From contig JAAPAO010000383.1 of assembly GCA_013115145.1 (NCBI GenBank), positions 1 through 34,355 on the forward strand: a stretch of DNA of 34,355 bases. Direction: 5' to 3'. Source of the stretch: Perkinsus chesapeaki. Lineage: Eukaryota > Perkinsozoa > Perkinsida > Perkinsidae. The position numbers were made by a program, and so were the translations under genes. This document shows, one piece after another, positions 10,780 to 20,551 of this stretch (within the stretch, counting starts at the first letter, position 1; the number at the start of each line of letters is the position of its first letter). The notes beneath the pieces are model-generated. The model worked only from the letters and a program-made list of their open reading frames with translations. It made no database searches and was not told the origin of the DNA.

Positions 10780-11427
10780 ATGACCAATAGCTGGTATCTA
10801 TTCAGAGCCATCTTCGTTATTTTCGGATTGATGAGTGTTCCAGGCGTTTCCCTTGAGGTAAGGAGGCTGTGTATTGTTTCGTCATCTATCATACTATACA
10901 ATTCAGGTCAAATTGGGAGAAGACTCAACTTGCCATGTTGATGCCAAAAAAGGCCGTAAAGCTTCCTTTAGATGGCTGCCGGATGAGGCGCAGCCTAGAC
11001 TTAAAGAATATAATAGTCGTGCAATCGAAGTGACAAGTCTAAGTTGTGGCGAATCCGGGATCAAGAAGTAACTCTTTTCAAGCTCACCTCGGTCAATTCT
11101 ACCACCACCGATGGTATGATTCTTTTTTTCAGTAATGAGGAAGTGTCTGAAGCTCTGAAGGGAATGATACCCACTGTTCAGGCAGTGGCCAGGGCGGCAA
11201 CCAATGACTTATCTGCCCTTCAATCTGGTTCGGGAATGTGTAGCTTGTCTGTGAGGATTATGGCAGCTTCTCTGAACAAGGGAGACATCCTCAACAAAGA
11301 CTTCATCAAGGCCCTTTGCTCGAAAGTTGACCCGGCCGTGCCTCCACCTTCCCCTCCCTCTGGCAGTGACTCCCCAGGTTTTAAGCACTTAAAGCGAAGA
11401 TTGAGCTCGGTATTCGGCAAAAAGTGA
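10780..11427 (+). CDS. Four-Cys secreted family protein C (~177 aa)
   Basis: Exons 10780-10857, 10907-11067 and 11133-11427 join in phases 0 and 2. Exon 1 is a clear signal peptide with hydrophobic core FVIFGLM, ending SLE. Exon 2 has Cys1 (STCHV), RKASFRW and Cys2 (LSCGE). Exon 3 has an Ala-rich helix, Cys3 (GMCSLSV) and NKDFIKALC with Cys4. It then ends in a Pro/Ser stretch (PPPSPPSGSDSP) and a basic tail. Sharing of intron phases, cysteine order and the N-[KE]-D-F-x3-[IL]-C motif with A and B shows tandem duplication. The paralogs are well diverged outside these motifs. Confidence 0.78.
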
Positions 11428-11533
11428 AGGCTAGATGTTAGGTTCATATATCTTCATGCTCATGTTAAACGTGTGTTGCCAGCGCAATTTATCTTGCGTT
11501 GAGTATTTCAGTGAATCTCCTTAGTTCTACACA

Positions 11534-12727
11534 ATGTCTCTTGTCCGACCCAATGAGCTACATCTAAAAGGTCGGATATACGAGGTGGCCAATCGATTCA
11601 AGCAAGGCCGAGGGAGCAAGTCCGGCGACCTGGTGGTCCAGCGTAGGTTGATGGACGCCAAGAACCCCGCTGAAGTGGTCAAGATAGTCCTCTCTGAGCC
11701 GACCGGCAAACTCGGCACTGTCAACTTTGCATGTGCAATGCATCGGTGTGCTGTATGGTTCCGAAAGGGTAACCCGAAGCCTGATGGTCTGTCTGAAATA
11801 CCCAAGTTAGCTCTCGAGACCATTGGTGATGTCTGGAGCCCGCGGGAGGCTGCTACCATGACATGGGCTCTAGCAGTGACCAAAGAGTTGCCCCAAATCC
11901 TCGAGTTTGCTCGACTAGCTATGACCGGTGATGGTGTGTCTGGCGGTGATGTTGCCAATATTGTGCACAGCTTTACTATTGCTGGGTTCAGCCCTCGAGA
12001 CTGCAGGACTACCCTCGCAGTGGTCGCCAAGCGGCTTACCTCTATGGACTTGTCCCAGCCTGATGTTATTGAACCAAAGCAGCTTGCTGCTATCTTGTGG
12101 GGCTTGGTAAAATTAGAGTTCACCGATGTATCAGTTATGGCTCATCTGGTAACAACTGCCGCTGTCAGAATGACCGACTTCAACTCACAAGATCTCAGTA
12201 TGGTATCCTGGGGCGTTGCCCGCTCCCTGGCTCTGATCCCCGACGATGACGCGTACACTAAAGTCGTGCAAGGTTGTGTCACTAAGATAGCCTATCGCGC
12301 CTCGACTGTCCAGCTTAGCTCTACTCAGGCGGTTACGAACACCCTATGGGCATTGGCACGGTGCAAGCAGGCTGGGCTGGTGGTGCCGTTAAGACGAATT
12401 AAAATGAAACCGTTAAAGCAGAGAAGTTCTCAGAACGTCGCCAACTATCTCTGGAGTATATGTGTTCTCGAACTGTCTCCTCCCAATGAGGCTGAGTTGA
12501 AGGAATTAATAAGTGTTCGGTTTACCATAAGAGAGCTGTGCAATGTGGTTTGGGCGCTGGCTCATTGGCCTCAGGCTCTCGGTTTGGCCTGGGACCTTCT
12601 ACCCACAATTATCGAGGGATCGGCTCAGCTGAGCCCATTGGACATTTCAAGCCTAAGTAAGGCAGTAGCAATGGCCGCTGCCGAGTGCGGTGCCCAATCC
12701 CTCAATAAATCAGCGGCATGTTTCTGA
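11534..12727 (+). CDS. Helical-repeat (HPR/OPR-like) putative RNA-binding protein, 397 aa
   Basis: This is one uninterrupted exon from ATG 11534 to TGA 12725-12727, 106 bp after the upstream gene. It contains degenerate alpha-helical repeats with a hydrophobic W-A/S motif: TMTWALAVTK (~105), IVHSFTIAGF (~140), AAILWGLVKL (~185), MVSWGVARSL (~222), TNTLWALARC (~267), ANYLWSICVL (~302) and NVVWALAHW (~336). The spacing is 35-45 residues. Such repeats are known from alveolate heptatricopeptide, FASTK-like and algal OPR proteins, which bind organellar RNA. No RAP domain is visible at the C-terminus and no obvious transit peptide at the N-terminus. The large antisense open frame over 11527-12123 is a shadow. 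Confidence 0.75.
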   Translation: MSLVRPNELHLKGRIYEVANRFKQGRGSKSGDLVVQRRLMDAKNPAEVVKIVLSEPTGKLGTVNFACAMHRCAVWFRKGNPKPDGLSEIPKLALETIGDVWSPREAATMTWALAVTKELPQILEFARLAMTGDGVSGGDVANIVHSFTIAGFSPRDCRTTLAVVAKRLTSMDLSQPDVIEPKQLAAILWGLVKLEFTDVSVMAHLVTTAAVRMTDFNSQDLSMVSWGVARSLALIPDDDAYTKVVQGCVTKIAYRASTVQLSSTQAVTNTLWALARCKQAGLVVPLRRIKMKPLKQRSSQNVANYLWSICVLELSPPNEAELKELISVRFTIRELCNVVWALAHWPQALGLAWDLLPTIIEGSAQLSPLDISSLSKAVAMAAAECGAQSLNKSAACF

Positions 12728-12811
12728 CTGTAATGGTTCGTTATTGTTATTGTTAATGAAAACGCAAATGAAAGTATTTCCGAAAATTATATCATCATCA
12801 ATCTTGGCTGA

Positions 12812-15176
12812 TTACACCTTAGCCTTCTTAGCATCGGGATTGCTCTCCATCTCCATATCCTCATCAACTATCTCTTCTATTGATCCATCAGGGACCTTCT
12901 CCTTCTGGTATATCACAATGTAGGCTATTTGTGTGTCAGCCCTGCCACCGACTAACTGGTCCACTACATACCTACGATAGACAGCCTTTCCTCGGCTACT
13001 AGCAGTCGATCGACTTACTTCCAATCATATTGAGTAACCTTATCATCATTAAACCTCACCCATTGGTCCTCCTTGAACACCTCACCATCAGCCTCTTTAA
13101 ACCTAATAGTATCCAAATAACCGTAAGATGCTTTCAAGGTTGATACTTGGCCCATCCCATATAATGTCCACCCTCAGCCGATCGACCTTCATGAGACACT
13201 ATAGACACACATTTGTAGTTTCCAGTAGGAATCTGCAGCCATAATACACCCCAAGTGATCCTCGCCTCCTCACCTTAGCAGTATTATCGTCCTGTCCATC
13301 ACTAGTCATCTCAACATCATCACTATCCTTTCTAGCTTCCTTTGCCTCAATACGCCTTCGTTCTTCTTCGTCCATATACACTCTGAGGACCAGCCCTCCC
13401 AAAATAAGCCTTCATCCCAGTACCCCTACCGTCTGCGTTGCCTGCCACGTGTTAGTTCTTTTTGTACATCATCAGTGCAGAAATCATAGACATCCAGCAC
13501 TTGAGGGAAAGTGACCTTCCTCGTGATCTTAGTTCGTGTGGCCTGTGTCCCTGTCAGACGTGGTACTTAATGCCTTCAGAGCCCGATAGCCTACCGGCCG
13601 AGGTGCTCTCTCCTTTCCACTGGAACCGTGCAAACTCTACTATAAGGAACTCGGGTAGTGAATCCATGGCTGATGACTTCTCAAACTCAGCATCGCGGCC
13701 CAGCACCTACCAAGGCGGCAGTATGAAGCCATAATCGGCGGCCCGTCCTATTATATATGTCATAGCCCTCCATTCTAACACGGTGGGGGGCTACCTCAGG
13801 CGACCCGGAAGTTTCCTCTCTAACATCCCAATCGAGTGGCCGATGTACCGGTTGAGCTCGGCATTTTTCCTAGCGGGATACTTTATCTTTCATCGCGAAA
13901 TCTCTTGATGATCTCCAGTAATGTATTGAACGCTTGAAACAGTATACTTGAAGAGGCACCGCCTACCGTGGCCTGCTTAGTGATAGTCTCCTTCAAACTG
14001 AGCTGGACACCTTGATACAGATGGCCCACAGGATCGGTCGGTGTTCCCATATGGCATAGGAGAACACGATGCTGCTCTTCCGAGACGGATTCTGGCTCGG
14101 CATCGGCTTCTAGGCAACTGATGAGTCCATTATATTCCCCCCACCACCGATATTACTGCAATCGGGTCCTCATTGTAAAGCCGAAGAGGTCGTCTACAAT
14201 ATTCCCTCCATTAGCCGTCTTGAGCGTGTCCGACAGGTTCAACATGATTGCTCTGAGGAACTCATCGGCATCCTGCTGTTGAGGAATACCTACACCGAAC
14301 TAAGTACCCACATCACCATTAATACTATCACCTTGAGTTGTCTTGCCGAAGGTATCGGGGTACATGACTCGAATCAGCATGAATAGGCTCGCCGGTTCGA
14401 AGGCCTCAGCCTTGGTACCGAGGTCCTTGAAGGTTTGATGGATCAAGGCACTGAGGCCGCGCTCTTGAGTGCTGCCTTCCGTATGGGCACTGCTATCGTA
14501 ACTGAATTAAAGTGAAGTCACCAGAGGTGTGAGTTAGACAGTACTCTAGTAGTGCCTGTCTCAGTGGAGGGACGGCATAGAGGGCTTGTAGTGTGGCATT
14601 CATGTAACAAGAATTACCCAAGTTAACTAGACCAATGGGAAGGGTTTCTACAGATCGTTCCTAAAAGAAAGTATCTTTGTGATGCATCAAGTGCACTGTT
14701 CAAGCTACAAAGCAGCGTACCTTGAGGACCTTCCTCCTTTCCTCGTCTGATAAGTCCTCTACAAAGACAATCGGCTTAGCTGGCTCCTTGAGTTGCTGGG
14801 CCACAGCGGTACCTTAGACGTGTAAGACTGCAAGGCTGTTGGTTGCAGGTACCAACCTAGTAGTGTTATTTTCTGCTTTGGCTTTGTTATTTTCTTGCTC
14901 AGGTCATCACTGTCCTTCAAAAGGCCGCCGGGTAGTCCCATTATTTTCTGTTTATCATGCGGAACACTGGTCAGGTTTTCTAACTGAGCCTGACAGTACA
15001 AGAGAAAATACTCTAGTGGTGATACTCCTTCCCATTCAAGTAACGACCCAGGTTCGATTCCCACCTATCAGCTGCCCTACTGGTATTACCTTGAAAACCG
15101 CCACCGGCTCGGATGTGTCCACTTCTACATCGTATGTAGTCTTGCCCCATTTAACAACGACTGGAACAGTAGGCAT
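12812..15176 (-). CDS. Ubiquitin carboxyl-terminal hydrolase 14 / Ubp6, proteasome-associated (517 aa)
   Basis: Thirteen exons join in frame on the minus strand: 15090-15176, 14857-14989, 14721-14812, 14545-14660, 14332-14501, 14157-14289, 13967-14117, 13595-13706, 13430-13550, 13274-13382, 13147-13232, 13019-13102 and 12812-12971. An N-terminal ubiquitin-like domain ([18 protein letters not shown]-like [10 protein letters not shown]) would dock on the proteasome. The USP core has the Cys box [21 protein letters not shown], the His box [21 protein letters not shown] with the third catalytic residue, and the C-terminal AYIVIY strand. The 517-aa length is close to human USP14 and yeast Ubp6. 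It trims ubiquitin from proteasome substrates. The tail is acidic, then KKAKV. Most introns are ~40-60 nt, except a 260-nt intron before exon 8 and a 100-nt first intron. The apparent stops lie in introns. Confidence 0.93.
15040..15070 (+). repeat. tRNA-like B-box sequence inside USP14 intron 1
   Basis: The intron at 14990-15089 contains CCAGGTTCGATTCCCACC on the plus strand. GGTTCGATTCC fits the RNA polymerase III B box, and CTAGTGGTGATAC about 30-45 nt upstream resembles an A box. The T-stem bases outside the loop do not pair and no anticodon arm forms, so this is at most a decayed tRNA or SINE remnant. Confidence 0.3.
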
Positions 15177-15431
15177 TGATCAAAATTCACAAACTAAGCT
15201 CAATAGAGGAATAACACAGCTTCTTTTATATCGGTTTTGTAGGGATGAGATCATTCCGCGACGATTATGCATGCACATTATGAATTTCGGATCACGAAAA
15301 GCAAGCTCGACGATTATAAGCATGTGATGTATTCCGCTTTGTGACATTTTTACTCAGCTGCGTAATCGTTGACGCATTGTTAGCATTAACTAAATCACTA
15401 TCTTTAAATTGTTTGTTCGACTGATATTACA

Positions 15432-16692
15432 ATGGCATCAGCCAGCACATTACGCAGCTGCTCCCAGCAGCGACCTGTTGTTGCCTGTGACCTTGATGAG
15501 GTCCTCGGGCAGTATTTGGCCACTTACATCAAGTGGCACAATAGAGTCTATGGAACTAACCTCAAACTATCCGACTTCTTCACTTATCGGTTTTGGGAGG
15601 TTCAAGGAGGTAGCGTCCTTGTTACCATTGTTATAATGCTTCTGAATGGTGCATTGCTTATCACCTTTGTCGGTTCGGAAACATAGCGCTCGAACGACCG
15701 TTGGTGTTTTAGGCGCCCCAGAGGACTCAATGAGGAAGTGTTACCAATTCCACGAGTCCCCCGAGTTCAAAGCTGGTCTGCCTCTGGTGCCTGGAGCTCA
15801 GGAATACGTCAAAAAAATACAAAAGTTTGCTGATGTACATATTGTTACTTCTCGACAAGAGGTAAGATGCCTTTACATTTTCCAAGTATATCCTTTGGAC
15901 AGACGGGTAACGTAATCCTTGCCGTATATTACTTCCAAGTGGTAGCTGGACTTATTAGTACTACTATCAACTCTTGGTGTGTTGTCCTTCAATTGGGGGG
16001 TTCTCGATACCGTAGGTCTCCTTGAGCGGTAATAGTTTTATAATTGTTCCGTTCAGCAGCTCCTTGTTGTTATAAATTATACTGTAATCGTATAAATTAT
16101 ATACTTTTATCAACTCGAATTTCATAACTTTATTTTCATAAATATTTCCTGTGAGGCGTTTAATGTATTAAAATGCGGTATTAGTAGCGTGCTTCTTCTT
16201 CATCCTCAGCAAATTAGACAAGACACTTATGATTGGGTGTTTAAGAACTTTGGCATCCCAGCTAGTCGGGTGCATCTTGGCAATCATTTTGGCTTCACTG
16301 GTAAGGCAACTTCCAAAGCCGATATGTGCAAAGTAATAACTGAGCTGCGATTTGAGGAGAGAGCGGTATCAGGCAATTGGCGCTACCTTACTCATCGATG
16401 ACAACCCGATGTACATAAATGATGCAGTTTCCCATGGTTTTGGCGGTATACTGTTCGACTACAATCATGGGTGATGAGAGGAAGGAGCGGTATGAGATAT
16501 GGTTATATTAGGTACGGTTGGAGCCATAATCCTGATACCCCAATACCCGATGGAGCTATCGTGGCCACCAACTGGGCTCAGGTCTACGATGACGTCCGGA
16601 GCATGGTTCCACTTGCTGTATCTGTTGAAGTATCATCATCGCCTGCCTCGGCCCCTAAGGGGAATCGAGAGGAGGTAGAGGTCCGTGTGTGA
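15432..16692 (+). CDS. HAD-family 5'(3')-nucleotidase, NT5C type (242 aa)
   Basis: Exons 15432-15609, 15713-15861, 16210-16332, 16373-16470 and 16512-16692 join in phase. The protein matches the 5'-nucleotidase C (NT5C) branch of HAD hydrolases. Motif I is ACDLDEVL (Asp nucleophile and Asp general acid). Next come the family-typical FHESPEFKAGLP and PGAQEY, motif II VTSRQ, then HLGNHFG, motif III SKADMCK (Lys), and motif IV IDDNP (Mg2+-binding Asp pair). Family members dephosphorylate nucleoside monophosphates, but many protist members are untested. The third intron boundary region (15862-16209) is unusually long and AT-rich. There is no targeting signal, so a cytosolic location is likely. 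Confidence 0.88.
15862..16209 (+). other. Long AT-rich intron of the nucleotidase gene
   Basis: This 348-nt intron is several times longer than its neighbours (~40-100 nt). It holds an AT-rich tract at about 16065-16145 with repeated TATAAATTATA segments. I see no exon inside it. Confidence 0.55.
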
Positions 16693-18107
16693 ATCTAAGA
16701 GACACTGGAGGAGGTCCGTAGATTGCAGTGATGTATTCGTGGTCAGGCCTCATGGATGGTCTGTTGTTATTGTCATTACCATCGAATAGGTGGTTTTTCT
16801 TCAGTTTAACCCTCTTCGGTGGTGTTTCCCATCTCTAGGCCTGGACACTGGTTACTCTAGTCGTTTCTGTCACTAATACTGACATTCAACCTTATATAAC
16901 TGTTCTCCTACAGGAGACTTCTACTACTACCATTTGCCCTTTCAGCATGTTGAGTTCCTTCAATAGGGTCCTTTTGCTAGCTTACGTCATGTCTAATGGT
17001 GAGGCACCTGTCTCTGCAGTGGGCAAGGTCCCTGTGCGGGAGAAGTTGATACGGTAGTAGTAACCAAACTGGAGCCAAGGATAGGACGGTGCTGAGTAGG
17101 CATGAAGGTTTGGAAGAGTTCGATTCTAGAATACCGGAGAGCCTGGTGAAGAAGGGAAAGTTCGAAGTTACCCAATTTGGTGGTGGTAATGATATATGGG
17201 GATTTGGGGCAGGAGTGGTAGTGTGGGGAAGGATAGGTGTTTTTTAAGAGAAATTATCGGCAATAGGACTCGGTATGAGGTAGTAGAGTTGCTGCTGATA
17301 ATGGGGAGGATGTTGTAGATATATCATCATTGAAATTGGATATTTTTTAGGTCAAACTTAAGCTGTGTATGGTAAGAATTTTGTGCGACTTTTCTAGTTC
17401 GCAACAGCCAAAACGGGTTTAGGCCAGGAACTCCGAGGCTATATTAAGCTTAGTATTGTCGTAACCCTTCGTGAAGGGAAGACTCAAACTCTCATATACA
17501 GCACAGATCTTTGGGGAAACCGTTTATGCTAGAACTATGTGGGGGGGCGGGGGTGTATGGGAACCGCCAGATAAAGATGATGATGATTTGGCGTACAGTG
17601 TAGAGTGATAGAATAGTTCATAATGGCATATAGTGGGTAATCACTGCTATAGTGATGAATGGTGTGTGATAGTACCTTATAATGTAGCTGTGAGCATTTA
17701 GTGTATCCTATATCTCCTATATTGCCGTGCGCTATTGTTGTTTCTACTGTATGGGCTAGGTTCAGCAGGCTGTATAGAGGCCAGACCAACAATATTACAT
17801 TATTCTGGTATAAGAAGACATCATAAATACACACAGAGGTTAAGGATAATCAATGCTGGGGTGTCGAGTGTGAGGTAATATGGAGGTCATGTCTGGGAGG
17901 AGGAGGAGGGACTTGGCGGCAATTGCAACATTATATCGATTATTAAGTCGATTCGAGCACTGCTTCGGACAAGTGTTTGACATGAGTGACACTTGGTTGT
18001 GGATAGTGTATATTCGATTATACAACACCCCCTTTATTATATCGCAGTTTGATTCACGGTTGAATATCTCCTAACTTCATCTTGTGAAATCTACTCCTGA
18101 CTTCTAG
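16693..18107. other. Gap with possible CFAP221 5' exons
   Basis: I see no firm gene. ATG 16989 opens a frame that can be spliced (exon to ~17053, intron to ~17084) into a peptide ending KKGKFEVTQFGG by about 17180. This could be the missing N-terminus of the downstream CFAP221 gene, but homology is too weak to be sure. The region from ~17000 onward is G-rich on the plus strand. Antisense frames at 17535-17834 and 17840-18028 look like chance. Confidence 0.3.
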
Positions 18108-20530
18108 GAGCCCTCTACCGTACGATATTAGGTAAGCCATGTGATACTGAAAGTGGAGATCTTGTTGGCTATTAGCGTGATCCGCCTTCAGAGTAGTTGT
18201 GATACCACCATCTAGCCCTTGGATCAAACTGGAATGCATTAAGAAGGGTTTACTGGCTCCTGGTATGAGCGAAGAGATTGATGTAGTGGTGGAAGTCAAT
18301 GATTATCGATATAAATATGAATGCATTAGGGTGAGCTAGCTATAGCTCCTCTTACCATACCCGAGCCCTACCTAGGTCCTATGTGGAGCTGTGGAGACAG
18401 CAGCAGCAGCTGGCTCCTCCTCCTCTGAGGTGCCGGGGGAGCATGATGCCTCGCTGAACGTGCCGGTCCATGTCTATGCCACTGCTAACAAACTAGTAGA
18501 GAAGGAACTACCGACTCTGGTTGATTTTGGTAGGAGAGATAATCTCGTGGCGCAGCGGTCATATTCAGGGACAGTAGCCATTGGCTCTACCGTTGAAAAA
18601 CGGTTTCCTCTCCGATGTGATGTTCCTCTAGAGTTCGACTTTGAACTGGTTCATGTGCGGCAACATCCCGACTTGGTGGTGACGGTAGACAGGTAGGCAA
18701 GCAGGTGGGTAGTCGAGAGAAGTTAGAGAGGTTCAGGGAGAGGATTAGCCCGGAGAGACCGGCGGAGCTCACTGTGGTGTATCGCCCGACCAGTTATACC
18801 TCGGCACTATCGGAGATTGAAGTGGTGTTGGCTCAGTTTGGTGGGGATGCTGTGCGAAGGGTTAAGGTAGGTGGGAGGCTTTGAGTTGTGGCAGGCTATT
18901 TTATTCAATAATATGGTTGGGTATCTTGTCGTACTGACAGGCAAAAGATGACTCCTACTAGCTGGCGCCGTGTATGGTGCGAGCACGTAGCTGTTATTAA
19001 TATAGTAATATTTGTATTCATATTACTGGTCGCATATTCTATACCGTTTCGATTATCTTTGAAGCGATTGCGGTGGTGAGGTGAAGGGTTGTTGGTGGGT
19101 GTCAGATATCAGGGGCATGTTTGCCGGGTTTTTGGAAGGCAAAGGTGAAAGAGGAGGGGCTACGAGAGTTGGAGGAACGGAGACAGAAGGGGCATGATGG
19201 GTCCATTATACGGAGGGTGGAGAAACTGATGGAAAAATCGAAAAATAGGAGAGGAAGGCGAGGGAAGTTGAGAGCTGCTAACGGGGACTTAATGAGCAGC
19301 AGCGATGTGGTCATGGACGGGTTGTATGTCCCTCGGGTGGGAGGAGACTGCAGGGCTCTGGGTCAGAATGAAACGAGCTATGTGCTGATGCAGAAGCCGG
19401 GCAAGGCACCGTTGAGGCATTTGGGAAGGTTTATAGAGGAGAGTAGGAGTGGGAAGATAAAGGAGAGGGAGGAAAGGAAAAAGAGGAAGAAAATGATTGG
19501 GCGCATGGTGGATATTTTGTGGCGTGCGGTAGTTTGGTGGTCATGGAGGGCATGGTTGGATGTATACGATGAGGCTAGGCGGAGAGCTAAGAAGGAGCTG
19601 CGATTGAAGTTGGCGGAGGCAGTGTTAGAGCGGGGTGATGCTGGGGAAGGGAGCGATGAGGAAGAAGAGGAGGAGGGGGGAGAGGAGGTGGATGTGGAGG
19701 AGGTTGATAGGGAGGAGATGGATAGGGAGGAGGTTGGAGGGTATGAGAATGACCCAAGGACAGTGGAGGCTAGAAGGCTGATAGAGGAGAGAGGAGTGGT
19801 AGAGGCAGAAGAGGAGGAGGAGTCTAGTGGAGTTGAGGAAATGCAAGATGAGCAAGATTTGAGTGAGGATGCTAAGTTGTTAATAGAGATAGCAGAGGAG
19901 ATCAGAGAGGAGGCTAAGAGGGAGAAGGAGGCGGCTGAAGCTGCTGTAGCTGAAGAGGTGGAGGTAAGTGCAGCGGTGGTGGAGGAGGATACTGAGGAGC
20001 CGCTCGTGGAGGAGCAGGTGGAGGAGAGTGAAATACCGGCTGATGATGAAGTTGGTAATGATGTCGTAGGTAGTGGGGTAGTTAAAAGTGATGGTGAGGA
20101 GGAGAAGGAGAGTAGCTACTGGTTTGAGGAGTCTAGGAAGTTTGACTTTCGGATGGCTCGCCGAATGCCACTCACTTTGGCATTTGGAGGAGTGCTCCTA
20201 ACAGGCAGGACGGCTCAGCACCCTCGACTTTTTGAGGATTTTGCTGTAGCGTTATCCCGTTTACGAGTGGTAGGGGATACAGTAGATGGCAGTGTGCTGA
20301 GTGATACGGACAGTGATGGCCGGGATGAAGGGTGGGAGCCTGTGATGTGTAGCAGAGAAGGTGCGCTGGCAAGCTTTGGGTTGGAGGGGATAGAGGAGGG
20401 GATAGGGGAGGATGATGTGAAGGAAAGTTGGTATGAGATAGGTCAGGCTAAGATGATGCTACGGGAGGAGATGAAGAAGGTAGGCGAGGAGCTTATGGCG
20501 GCGGCGGGGGCGGCGGGCATGCAGCGGTAG
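18108..20530 (+). CDS. Cilia- and flagella-associated protein 221 (CFAP221/PCDP1), 5' end incomplete
   Basis: Supported exons are 18108-18131 (a micro-exon, uncertain), 18192-18330, 18376-18692, 18737-18866 and 19106-20530. The N-terminal part aligns block by block with animal CFAP221: VVVIPPSSPW, KKGLLAPGMS, YRYKYECIRVLC, NVPVHVYAT, PLRCDVPLEFDFEL, VVYRPTSYTSA and the VSGTC-like ISGACLPGF that ends the ASH-like beta domain. The last exon (475 codons) is lineage-specific. It has a basic region, a WW-rich helix, long Glu runs (about 19650-20110) and a conserved-looking MARRMPLTLAFGG. CFAP221 belongs to the C1d projection of the axonemal central pair and binds calmodulin in animals, so it implies flagellated stages. 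At least 80-100 N-terminal residues are missing. One 44-nt intron (18693-18736) has alternative acceptors. Confidence 0.82.
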
Positions 20531-20551
20531 TTTCGGCGGTGGTATGATAGC

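Noticed and set aside
11527-12123. 198-codon minus-strand open frame
   Set aside because: It lies entirely opposite the helical-repeat gene, whose plus-strand repeats are periodic and coherent; the antisense peptide shows no motif.
12812-15176. Several in-frame stops and shifts in the USP14 region suggesting a pseudogene
   Set aside because: Every one falls inside a GT-AG intron once phases are respected, and all catalytic boxes align with USP14/Ubp6 across the 13 exons.
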